From CAZMZF01 sp964570765 (GTDB lineage Bacteria; Zixibacteria; MSB-5A5; RBG-16-43-9), in NCBI GenBank assembly GCA_964570765.1, contig CAZMZF010000014.1:10871-74870 (forward strand): a stretch of DNA of 64,000 bases, given 5' to 3'. Position 1 is the first letter of the stretch. Every line of letters begins with the position of its first letter. A program made the translations under genes and the position numbers. Below the pieces are notes generated by a model, which searched no databases, had not been told where the DNA came from, and worked only from the letters and a program-made list of their open reading frames with translations. Positions 1 through 8,438 of this stretch are shown here, piece after piece.

Positions 1-33
1 ACTCCCGCCCGAGCAGAGTGGGTCAGATAAATT

Positions 34-1929
34 TTATTCTTGATTTAGTAAATGCTTTGCTAAGAATTTCTCCATCGCATCATAAAAGTCGAATCTGTTT
101 TCTTCATTGGCAAAGCCGTGACCCTCATTATCCTTAACCAGATAGGGAACATCAATCCCCCTCTTTTTAAGAGCCTCGACTATCTGATTAGACTCATTGA
201 GGTTCACGCGCGGGTCTTTTGCTCCTTGAGCAACCAGAAGAGGTGCTTTAATTCTATCCACATGAAAGACGGGTGAAACAGATACAAATAACAGGCTATC
301 TTTTGAGGGATCCCCGACCATTTCATGGAACATATCAAGATAAGGCTTCCAGTAGGGAGGAATTGATTTCATAAAGGTGAACATATTAGAAACGCCAACA
401 TAATCCACTCCACAAGCATAGAGATCCGGGGTAAAGGCAAGCCCAGCCAGCGTAGCGTAGCCGCCGTAACTGCCGCCGTAAATGGCTATACGCTTCGGGT
501 CTGCAATTCCCTGATCGATCAGCCACTTTGCGCCGTCCGATATGTCATCCTGCATTGTTTTGCCCCACTGTTTGAACGATGTTTCCCAGAATTTTTTCCC
601 ATATCCGGTTGAGCCTCTGAAATTCATTTGCAATACTGCATAACCCCGGTTAACCAGAAACTGGACTTCCGGGTTAAAACCCCAGACATCTCTAAACCAG
701 GGACCACCATGAGGATTGACAACCACAGGCAGGTTTTTTTGACCTTTGCCTTTGGGGAGGGTTAAGTACCCGTGAATCGACAGACCATCTCTGGACTTGT
801 AGGAAATCGGCTTCATCTCGGCTAAATCGTTCTCGTTTAACCAGGGATTCCTATCTGCCAGTTTGGTTAATTTATCTGTGCTTTTATCATAAAGATAGTA
901 TGATCCCAGGGTGCGGTCGCTAATTGTTCGGACAGTGAAGACATTCTCGTTTTTGTTGTTAAAGGTGATGAATACCTCGTATTCGGGAAGCTGTTTCTGC
1001 AGTTTCTTATAAAGCTCTTCAGTCTCTTTATCCAGGAATTTTCTTTCGGTCTTCCAGGTGGTATAGGAGATCACGGTTGTCACTTTTCGCAATCTGGAAT
1101 AAGTCATCCCATCGACATCAACCTCCGAATGCTCGTAGATTAATTCGATTTCCCTAGCGCTTGCCAGATCAAACTTTACAATGGCGACCTTGTCCCTTCC
1201 AAGATTAGAGGCGGCATATAAATTCTTATTGTCGAAGGTGAAAAATAAGGGACTGAAGCTCTCTTTGAAATTGGTGGTAAGTATTACCTTGAAACTATCT
1301 TTTTCATTTTCCCGGTAGAGGAGACTGGTATTAACCCCGTCCGTGGTTATGGCAATCCTGATTCTGCCGTCATGATCCGTTAACCACCCCGTGATATTAC
1401 CGGGGTTCTCTGCCACCAGAGTAAGCTCTCCGGTGATGGTATTCAGCTTGTAGGCATCGAATATTTCCCGATTCCGTTTATTCATGCCGATAATGACATC
1501 TGTCTCGTGGTCCTTCAGGTCATCGATAAGCATTACCCGTACGCTGTCGAAGGGAGTAAGGTCTTTGGTATTCTTGCCGTCTCTATCAACCGCAAACAGA
1601 TGAAAATTTTCATCGCCACCAAAGTCTTTGAAGTAGAGTAACCGTTCATTCCCCTTCCAGAAGTATTCGGAAAGGTCCCGGTCAGTTATGGAAGTAATCC
1701 TTTTTGCCTCATTTGAACCCCGTGCCTGAACGAAGATATTCATCCGCTTCTCGTACGGCTGGGTAAAAGATATATAGTTGCCGTCAGGGGAGATCTGGAA
1801 GTAGGCTTTTTCAGGGTTTTTGAAGAAGTCCCGCATGGGGATTTGTTTTGCTGGCTGGGCAAAGCCAAGCGAGCTCAACAAAAAGATCAGGATAAATACA
1901 CTTAAGCTAAAAATTAGTTTTTGTCTCAT
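34..1929 (-). CDS. Secreted S9 family prolyl oligopeptidase
   Basis: Serine peptidase of the S9 (prolyl oligopeptidase/acylaminoacyl peptidase) family, 631 residues, probably periplasmic or secreted and cleaving oligopeptides. Residues 1-24 are a Sec signal peptide ending in GFA. Residues about 40-360 are rich in beta strands, as expected of the propeller that gates access in this family. From about residue 375 comes an alpha/beta hydrolase domain with PHGGPW (oxyanion region), GGSYGGY (nucleophile Ser487), GAKDPRV (Asp572) and EGHGF (His604), so the catalytic triad is complete. The length fits the family. It is read away from the window's left edge and is separated from the next minus-strand gene by about 470 bases, so it is probably its own unit. 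The exact substrate cannot be told. Confidence 0.93.
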   Translation of the reverse strand: MRQKLIFSLSVFILIFLLSSLGFAQPAKQIPMRDFFKNPEKAYFQISPDGNYISFTQPYEKRMNIFVQARGSNEAKRITSITDRDLSEYFWKGNERLLYFKDFGGDENFHLFAVDRDGKNTKDLTPFDSVRVMLIDDLKDHETDVIIGMNKRNREIFDAYKLNTITGELTLVAENPGNITGWLTDHDGRIRIAITTDGVNTSLLYRENEKDSFKVILTTNFKESFSPLFFTFDNKNLYAASNLGRDKVAIVKFDLASAREIELIYEHSEVDVDGMTYSRLRKVTTVISYTTWKTERKFLDKETEELYKKLQKQLPEYEVFITFNNKNENVFTVRTISDRTLGSYYLYDKSTDKLTKLADRNPWLNENDLAEMKPISYKSRDGLSIHGYLTLPKGKGQKNLPVVVNPHGGPWFRDVWGFNPEVQFLVNRGYAVLQMNFRGSTGYGKKFWETSFKQWGKTMQDDISDGAKWLIDQGIADPKRIAIYGGSYGGYATLAGLAFTPDLYACGVDYVGVSNMFTFMKSIPPYWKPYLDMFHEMVGDPSKDSLLFVSVSPVFHVDRIKAPLLVAQGAKDPRVNLNESNQIVEALKKRGIDVPYLVKDNEGHGFANEENRFDFYDAMEKFLAKHLLNQE

Positions 1930-2400
1930 GGAAATTCTCTCTCGTTAGTTAACTGGTTAATTAAGATTTTGCGTTTTTGAAAAAAATAAATCTAATGTTT
2001 AAAAATGAAACTCAGCTTGCTGGAAATTCATTACAATTACGAACGAAATACTAAATAATGTATGATTTTTCAGGTATTTAGAAAATGTATCTGTTTACTG
2101 TTTAATACCCGAAGTAGATCAGGATATTCTTCGAATTGAGAGGTATACGTGAATTGTTTTCAAATTTATATCCTTTGCTGGCTGGTCTATTCTTCAGATT
2201 TATCACCTCCTCTCCTGTCAATATTTAAACTGTTTAATATTATCCTCAATTCTATCCATATCCTAATATTTATAGACGTTAAAATTTTGGTTTTGTTTCT
2301 TTTTTTGTATAACGTGTTTTACTTCTTTGTTTGTGCGGTAATTGGAATTCTCGCACAAAATGAGCAGAATTTGCCTAAGGTGGATTCTGTCCCTGCATTC
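1930..2400. other. AT-rich intergenic region with no supported gene
   Basis: This gap lies between two minus-strand genes, so it should hold the promoter of the S9 peptidase gene and the 3' end of the upstream transcript. A purine-rich GAGAGAGAA lies just upstream of the peptidase ATG (read on the minus strand). A 99-codon plus-strand frame (2149-2448) is very hydrophobic, AT-driven and runs into the neighbouring gene; I do not accept it. No convincing hairpin terminator was seen. Confidence 0.5.
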
Positions 2401-3864
2401 TTATCTCTTTTTCTCCGGGTCCGGGATTTCCTCTTCTATTCCGGCTAATCTTTTAGCGATCTGGACTTTCTTTTCTAAATCTGCATTTGCCCGGATGACT
2501 AATTTGGCACCATCAGGTGAGCCACCGCCGTGCATACATCCGGGAACTCCTGCACCTATGGTTGCCCATTCGACTAATCTGGCGGCCTTTACTCTTGCTT
2601 CGGCTGAGGAACAGGCTTTGAGATATTTCTGGACTAAATGTCCATATTTGGGGTCATAGAAATCTTTGCAGGAGGGAATACAGCCGGTCTCTGCAATTCC
2701 ACCAGCTATGTCCTGGGCTAAGACAGAGGTTTCATAGGGCAATGTCGCCACGTGTACTTTGTTCACATTAGATAGTAATGGATCCGGCTGCCAGACTCCG
2801 GATGGATGTTTTTTACCTAAAACACTTGCAGCGATCCCCATTCCAAAGGTGGTTTCATTATTGATATACATTTTAGTTAGTTTATCATTGAAAAGCTTAG
2901 AGGAGAGACCGTTAGCTCTGGCAACTAAGATTGATGCACCGATTTTTACATCACCCTGTCCAGCTACACAGCCACCGATGGCGGCACGATAGGGTATAAT
3001 GAAATTCAAAACCGCATTCAAGGCATATTTATATTCCCGGCACATAAAGACTCTTTCCATAGGGACGAAGACATCTTCAAAGAAAAGATATGCCTGGGTT
3101 ATCCCTCCTTTTTTAACCGGTATATCGAAACCTTCTTCTTCTTCACGGGTATCGCTGGGTCTTCTGGTCTCAACTATGGTTAATCCTTCGATATCTCTGG
3201 GGATGACAAAGGAGACCGCATAATCTTTATCTTCTTCTTTATAGGCTGAGCCAGGCAGGACGAAGATCTCGTTAGATGCGGCAACTCCGCAGATCATCAC
3301 CTTAGCTCCCCGTACAATTAGGCCATCCTCTTTTACTTCGACTATATGTAAATTCATATCCGGATCTATTTGCTGAGTGGGAGATTTGGTGCGGTCACCT
3401 TTAGGGTCAGTTAAAGCTCCGGAGAGTGTGATATCATTTTTTTGAGCAAAGATGAGCCAATCTTTCAGCTTTTGGTGGTAATCGGTTCCATATTCTTTAT
3501 CTATATCAAAAGTGGTTGCCCACATCGCATTGATCGAGTTCCAGCCAACACATCTTCCTCCCGTGCAGGTGCCAGTCAACTGAAATAAAAGCCTTTTAAT
3601 CTTTGAATTGGCAATCATATCCTCCGTTAATTGAATGATTGATAAATATCTGGAGATTTTGTCTCCGGTTAAATGAGAGGTAGTGGTAACAAGATCTACA
3701 TATTCTGGATTAAGTTGAGCAGAGAAGATCTGAGAATGACCTTCGATGGTATTTTTTGTGGCTTTATGAGTGGTTACATCCTGAATTAATTCTCCGAATT
3801 TGTAAATATTAGGACGCATCTTTCTTAAACTTTCCTTGTATTCATCTGCGGTTTTTAAAGCCAT
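2401..3864 (-). CDS. 4-hydroxybutyryl-CoA dehydratase/HpaB-family flavoprotein, atypical active site
   Basis: A 487-residue protein that aligns over its whole length with 4-hydroxybutyryl-CoA dehydratase (AbfD) and the HpaB flavin hydroxylase family. Shared blocks include TDPKGDR (about residue 153), DKDYAVSF, the segment IGGC-x4-GDV-x-IGA, AQDIAGG and MHGGGSP. True AbfD binds a [4Fe-4S] cluster through Cys99, Cys103, His292 and Cys299 and uses Tyr296 and Glu455 (clostridial numbering, from memory). Here the first cysteine of the pair appears one position off (CTGGRC), the His aligns with Tyr, the Tyr with Ile and the Glu with Gly, while Cys299 is kept. It is therefore probably a flavoprotein of related but different activity. 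A GGAG motif precedes the ATG. No CoA-transferase or fermentation gene lies beside it. Confidence 0.75.
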   Translation of the reverse strand: MALKTADEYKESLRKMRPNIYKFGELIQDVTTHKATKNTIEGHSQIFSAQLNPEYVDLVTTTSHLTGDKISRYLSIIQLTEDMIANSKIKRLLFQLTGTCTGGRCVGWNSINAMWATTFDIDKEYGTDYHQKLKDWLIFAQKNDITLSGALTDPKGDRTKSPTQQIDPDMNLHIVEVKEDGLIVRGAKVMICGVAASNEIFVLPGSAYKEEDKDYAVSFVIPRDIEGLTIVETRRPSDTREEEEGFDIPVKKGGITQAYLFFEDVFVPMERVFMCREYKYALNAVLNFIIPYRAAIGGCVAGQGDVKIGASILVARANGLSSKLFNDKLTKMYINNETTFGMGIAASVLGKKHPSGVWQPDPLLSNVNKVHVATLPYETSVLAQDIAGGIAETGCIPSCKDFYDPKYGHLVQKYLKACSSAEARVKAARLVEWATIGAGVPGCMHGGGSPDGAKLVIRANADLEKKVQIAKRLAGIEEEIPDPEKKR

Positions 3865-3916
3865 TTTTTACTCCGGGTTTAATATTATTTAAAAAGAATA
3901 ATTACTCGTCAAAAGA

Positions 3917-3944
3917 AAGCTATCATAACTAGATTTTTTGTCAA
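3917..3944 (-). promoter_or_regulatory. Possible promoter for the HpaB-like gene
   Basis: On the minus strand a perfect TTGACA (+ strand 3939-3944) is followed after 16 bases by TAGCTT, a weak -10. It lies in the divergent spacer upstream of the ATG at 3864. The -35 is convincing; the -10 is poor. Confidence 0.35.
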
Positions 3945-4046
3945 GAGATTTCAGTAGAATTGTCCCTCTTAAGGATAACTTAGATTTTTAGAAGTTTATC
4001 TTTATTGGGTTGTTATTTCAATACGCGCGCTAAAAGGCTTTTTTGC

Positions 4047-4075
4047 TTGACAAATAAGACAAATTCTGTTATTAT
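4047..4075 (+). promoter_or_regulatory. Sigma-70-type promoter of the fibre/C10 cassette
   Basis: TTGACA (4047-4052), a 17-base spacer and TATTAT (4070-4075), about 80 bases upstream of the first fibre-like gene. The gene's ribosome binding site AGGAGG lies at 4144-4149, five bases before the ATG. Confidence 0.7.
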
Positions 4076-4154
4076 TTATTATATTAAACATATCTTGAAT
4101 AAAACAGGTAAGATTGTGAAAAAAATAGTAACATTTTAACCACAGGAGGGTTCT

Positions 4155-5450
4155 ATGCGTTACCGTGTCTTGTTTTTGGGAGTGGTAGTGGGGCTTTTGG
4201 CTTGTAGTTTAGCTTATGCAGACGTTCCGCAGTTAATCAACTTTCAAGGGAGGCTAACAGACTCATCCAGTAAGTTTGTTCCAGATGGCAAATATTACTT
4301 GTCTTTCAAGCTTTACACAGACTCAACTGGAGGGACTGCAAAATGGGAGGAAGCAGAGTCAGTAACCGTAACCAAGGGGCTATTTAATGTTATTTTAGGC
4401 TCAGTTAATCCAATTCCTGATAGTATTTTTAATTATCCCACCACCTGGTTAGGGATACAGGTAGCTTCAGACCCGGAGATGACTCCACGACAGAGATTAT
4501 CGAGTTTAGGGTATTCTTATCGGAGCACAAAGGCAGATACAGCGGCTTTCGCCAAAGCAGGTATTGGAGGCGGAGGTTGGGTTGATGACGGAGCAGTGGT
4601 TAGGCTGGTGACCAGCACTGATAAAGTCGGCATCGGACCGTATAACCCTACTGTGAACCTTGAGGTTAATGGCGTTACTGATATAGGAGGAGGGACTCTC
4701 GTTTCGGCAAGATTAGGTCATGGATTTAATCATTGGACTTATTTCGGTGGTGGCAATTCTGGTCGTATTCGGGGCAGTGGAGAAGGGTACTTATATCTTT
4801 CGAGCAATCCTAACGGAATAGGTGATAAGAGGATATACTTAGATGCTTCTGGAACCGATGTCGTTTTCTACGGACATGATTTCATAATGGTTGACCCGCA
4901 GTGAGGCGCAGGTGGTCGGGCCCTCGTTCATGGAGAACAAAACACACTAATCTTGAACTATGGTGGCGATTTTACTGGAGGAACTACAGTTGGGGGCTCA
5001 GTCTTAAGGACAAACGTGCTTGCTATAACTGGTGGTTCGGACTTAGCTGAGCCTTTCCCTATATCTTATTCAGAAAAACTCCAAGCTGGCTCTGCAGTGA
5101 TAATTGACGAAAAAAATGCTGGCTATCTTACACTAAGTACTGAGTCTTATGATACAAGAGTTGCTGGAATTGTCAGCGGTGCTGGTGGAATCAAGCCGGG
5201 TTTGACTTTGAGCCAACAAGGGGTAATGGAGGGAGACCAGAACATCGCCTTGAGCGGGAGAGTGTATGTCTTAGCAACAGCCTCCAATGGAGCTATTAAG
5301 CCCGGTGATCTTCTCACTACCTCTGAAATTCCCGGGTATGTGATGAAAGTGACTGATTATGAGAAAGCCCACGGAGCTATAATCGGTAAGGCAATGAGTT
5401 CCCTTGAAAAAGGGCAAGGATTGGTTTTGGTATTAGTAAATCTGCAATAA
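4155..5450 (+). pseudogene. Fibre-like secreted beta protein, split by an in-frame TGA
   Basis: The reading frame runs from ATG 4155 to a TGA at 4902-4904 and is then open in the same frame to TAA 5448-5450, so one base change interrupts a gene of about 430 codons. The N-terminus has a signal peptide (about residues 1-22, ending AYA), then an NFQGRLTD domain of about 110 residues, a VGIG linker like those of phage tail-fibre repeats, and a C-terminal domain starting DLAEPFPISYSE and ending VLVLVNLQ. The intact paralogue at 7042-8424 has the same ends. The stop most easily reflects TGG to TGA (Trp). It may be a pseudogene, a polymorphism or an assembly error; the following C10 peptidase gene is intact. 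The function is unknown; the domains resemble surface-exposed fibre proteins. Confidence 0.75.
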
Positions 5451-5469
5451 GATGGAGGAAGCATAGAAA

Positions 5470-6894
5470 ATGAAAAGAAAATATATTCTTGCAAGGGCCG
5501 GTCTTATTTTTGCTTTCCTGCTATATATTTTCCTTGCACGATCGAACAGTGCATTAAGTGCGTCTGTGACTGAACGAGAAGCCATTGCCATTGCTGATCT
5601 CTGGTATGCCATGGAGCTTAATTCGGGGTACTTGGGAATTGACCAAGCTGAAAAGGCTGAAAGAATGCAAAAATTACAGAATCGAACGGTGCTTTACTTA
5701 GTTTCTGGTGATAGTTTACTAGATGCTCCACCTGTTAAAGGCAACATCTTAGCCTACGTGATCAAGTACAAGCCATCTGGCTTTATTGTGGTTTCCGGAG
5801 ATGATAGAATCCAACCTATCGAGGTCTTTGATGCTAAATCAGAATTCCACTGGGATTATCCGGAGTTGAATTTTCTAAGATACTTTGTGGGGAAAGCGAT
5901 GGTCGGTGGTTGGGAGAACCTAGTAAAAAAGAAAGCCCAAGGTATTGCTATAAATGCCCATCCTATCTGGTCGTACCTTCGTTATAAGTTGCAGGAAAGT
6001 AAAGACTTAGATAAGGTTACATTTGATATCCCTGAAGGGTCAACTTATGTACTTTGGCAAACTGCTGAGTGGAGCCAAGGGCCATATTACAACGATGTGG
6101 TCGTCGCAAATAATGGTAATATTCCCGGCATCCCTACAGGCTGTACTGCCACTGCAATGGCTATCAAGATGAGGTTCCATAGCTGGCCACTAACTGGTAG
6201 TAGCTATCACAATTACAAGGACAATGAAGATGTTATTCAATTCCACCATTTTGTTAATTTTGGTGACTATACATATAATTGGGCTAATATGCCAACAACA
6301 AACTTGACTGCTCCCAATGTAGATATTGCTAACTTAATGTATCACTGTGGTGTGGCTGTCGATATGAATTATGAGGTTGGGGGATCAGGAGCGTGGCCTA
6401 CTGCATCCTCTATGAACACGTATTTTCGGTACAAAGGCACTGTTGAAGCTTTTTCATCCCATGAAACGCCTATGACATTAAGTATTAGAGGAGGGCTCCC
6501 AGTCGTCTGTTCCAGCCAAGACCATTCCGTGTGTGCTGATGGATACCGGGAAGCACCTTATCCATACTTTCATTTAAATGTGGGATGGGGATCAGGAGGT
6601 AGCTGGTATGACATCAATGCTAATTTCCCTGGTGGTGATCCTACTATCGATAGGTCGTATCCTTATTGTTCTCCTCAGAACTACATTTATGTTGACGGTA
6701 GTTACCTCGGAAGTGAAAACGGGAACATCCAGAATCCCTACACTACAATTATTGAAGGAAAGAATTCAGTCCTTGTTGGAGGTCATTTGTGGATAAAAGC
6801 AGGTACCTACGCTGGATCAAAGAATGCCCCCATCACTCTTGATAAAGCAATGACTGTGAGGAGCTACGGTGGAACTGTAATTATTGGGCAGTAA
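5470..6894 (+). CDS. Secreted C10 (streptopain-type) cysteine peptidase, copy 1
   Basis: A 474-residue secreted cysteine peptidase of family C10, the family of SpeB and the Bacteroides fragilis Bfp enzymes. A signal peptide occupies about residues 1-30. Residues about 30-190 look like the inhibitory pro-domain (SGDDRIQPIEVF block). The nucleophile Cys225 sits in PTGCTATA, the catalytic His352 in SSQDHSVCADGY, followed by HLNVGWG with the Trp that ends the active site. The last 65 residues form an extra tail (GNIQNPYTTI to GGTVIIGQ) resembling one turn of a right-handed beta-helix. A GGAGGA Shine-Dalgarno motif precedes the ATG. The gene starts 20 bases after the fibre-like gene and is probably cotranscribed with it. 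The target is unknown; processing by pro-peptide removal is expected from the family. Confidence 0.88.
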   Translation: MKRKYILARAGLIFAFLLYIFLARSNSALSASVTEREAIAIADLWYAMELNSGYLGIDQAEKAERMQKLQNRTVLYLVSGDSLLDAPPVKGNILAYVIKYKPSGFIVVSGDDRIQPIEVFDAKSEFHWDYPELNFLRYFVGKAMVGGWENLVKKKAQGIAINAHPIWSYLRYKLQESKDLDKVTFDIPEGSTYVLWQTAEWSQGPYYNDVVVANNGNIPGIPTGCTATAMAIKMRFHSWPLTGSSYHNYKDNEDVIQFHHFVNFGDYTYNWANMPTTNLTAPNVDIANLMYHCGVAVDMNYEVGGSGAWPTASSMNTYFRYKGTVEAFSSHETPMTLSIRGGLPVVCSSQDHSVCADGYREAPYPYFHLNVGWGSGGSWYDINANFPGGDPTIDRSYPYCSPQNYIYVDGSYLGSENGNIQNPYTTIIEGKNSVLVGGHLWIKAGTYAGSKNAPITLDKAMTVRSYGGTVIIGQ

Positions 6895-7041
6895 TTCCTT
6901 GTCAAAAGTTCGCCGAAATGAAGAAATCATTGTTTCTTTTGCTTAACTACCAAGTTGGATTTTTTTATATTTTTTGTCATCATGAATATTATGAGGAAAT
7001 AGTAAAAAAAACTTTTGACCCTTAAACCGATAGGAGTCGAT

Positions 7042-8424
7042 ATGCCTTACCGTGTGTTACTTTGGGGAGTGGTGGTGGGGTTACTAGTCTGTGCTATTGC
7101 TTCTGCAGACATTCCCAAGACCATAAATTTTCAGGGGAGGCTAACAGATGCATCCGGGAAGTTTGTTTCAGATGGTAAATATTACTTGTCTTTCAGGCTT
7201 TATTCAGATTCAACCGGAGGAACTGCAATATGGCAGGAGGCTGAATCAATTGCAGTGAGCAAGGGATTATTTAATGTTATTTTAGGTTCGTTTAACCCAA
7301 TTCCAGACAGTATTTTTGATTATTCTTATATCTGGTTAGGAATGCAAGTGGGGTCCGATCAAGAGATGACTCCACGTCAGAGATTGTCGAGTTTGGGATA
7401 TGCTTATCGAAGTATAAAGGCAGATACGTCCGCATTTGCTGTATCGGGCATTGCTGGTGGATGGGTTGATGATGGAACTGTTGTCAGATTAGCCACAAGC
7501 ACCGATAACGTTGGCATCGGAACGACAAGCCCTCTTACTTCGCTGCATGTTGCAAGGAGCGGTGGATATCATTGGGGAAGCGGAACCGGCCGTGGCTGGT
7601 TAACCATAGGAGATAGCACTTATGGTTTATCCTTTGGAATAGCGACTGGCGGATTAGGAGCTGGTGATGCAAGAATCTGGACCGACGGTGGTACAGGAAG
7701 ACTGATGATTTCAGGAGGTTCAAGTTCAAGAGACCTTTTGACGCTGACTAACGGCAATGTTGGCATCGGGACGAATAATCCGAGGCGGAAGTTAGAGATT
7801 GACCTTAGCAATGCATCGGGCCCATGGGGACGGGATGCCATCTATATCCGATCATCGGATGACAATAGTACTGCAACGCTGCTTACAAATAAGAATAATT
7901 TCACATTCTGGACCTTGACCGAAGGAGTGGACAGACGTGCCAACATTTCGTGTGGCGACATAGATGCGGATGGCACGACAACAACGAAAGTGCTTGCAAT
8001 TACGGGTGGTTCGGACTTAGCTGAGCCTTTCCCTATATCTTATTCAGAGAAACTCCAAGCTGGCTCTGCAGTGATAATCGATGAAGAAAATCCGGGCCAC
8101 CTTACACTAAGTTCTCAACCTTATGATCGAAGGGTTGCTGGTATTGTAAGCGGGGCTGGTGGAATCAAGCCGGGTTTGACTTTGAGCCAAGAAGGGGTAA
8201 TGGAGGGAGACCAGAACATCGCCTTGAGCGGGAGAGTGTATGTCTTAGCAACAGCCTCCAATGGAGCTATTAAGCCCGGTGATCTTCTCACCACTTCAAG
8301 TATTCCCGGCTACGTGATGAAAGTCACTGATTATGAGAAAGCACAAGGAGCTATAATTGGCAAGGCAATGAGCCCCCTTGATAAAGGGCAAGGATTGGTT
8401 TTGGTGCTAGTGAACCTGCAATAA
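7042..8424 (+). CDS. Fibre-like secreted beta protein, intact copy
   Basis: About 460 residues from ATG 7042, preferred over the upstream TTG 7015 because AGGAG lies seven bases before it and the N-terminus then matches the paralogue. It has a signal peptide (to about residue 24), an NFQGRLTD domain that states DGKYYLSF and MTPRQRLSSLGY like its paralogue, two NVGIGT repeats typical of tail-fibre and S74-type proteins, and a C-terminal domain of about 140 residues (DLAEPFPISYSE to VLVLVNLQ). It has no enzymatic motif. It overlaps the C10 gene region by position and orientation exactly as in the upstream cassette, so a shared job, such as display, anchoring or control of the peptidase, is plausible but unproven. 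Confidence 0.8.
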   Translation: MPYRVLLWGVVVGLLVCAIASADIPKTINFQGRLTDASGKFVSDGKYYLSFRLYSDSTGGTAIWQEAESIAVSKGLFNVILGSFNPIPDSIFDYSYIWLGMQVGSDQEMTPRQRLSSLGYAYRSIKADTSAFAVSGIAGGWVDDGTVVRLATSTDNVGIGTTSPLTSLHVARSGGYHWGSGTGRGWLTIGDSTYGLSFGIATGGLGAGDARIWTDGGTGRLMISGGSSSRDLLTLTNGNVGIGTNNPRRKLEIDLSNASGPWGRDAIYIRSSDDNSTATLLTNKNNFTFWTLTEGVDRRANISCGDIDADGTTTTKVLAITGGSDLAEPFPISYSEKLQAGSAVIIDEENPGHLTLSSQPYDRRVAGIVSGAGGIKPGLTLSQEGVMEGDQNIALSGRVYVLATASNGAIKPGDLLTTSSIPGYVMKVTDYEKAQGAIIGKAMSPLDKGQGLVLVLVNLQ

Positions 8425-8438
8425 TGGGAGGTGAGAAA

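Noticed and set aside
2149..2448. A 99-codon plus-strand frame between two minus-strand genes.
   Set aside because: Its composition is that of AT-rich spacer, there is no ribosome binding site, and it overlaps the 3' end of the flavoprotein gene.
4902..4904. TGA as a sense codon or selenocysteine.
   Set aside because: Other broken genes carry TAG and TAA, intact genes use TGA as stop, and no Sec machinery is visible.
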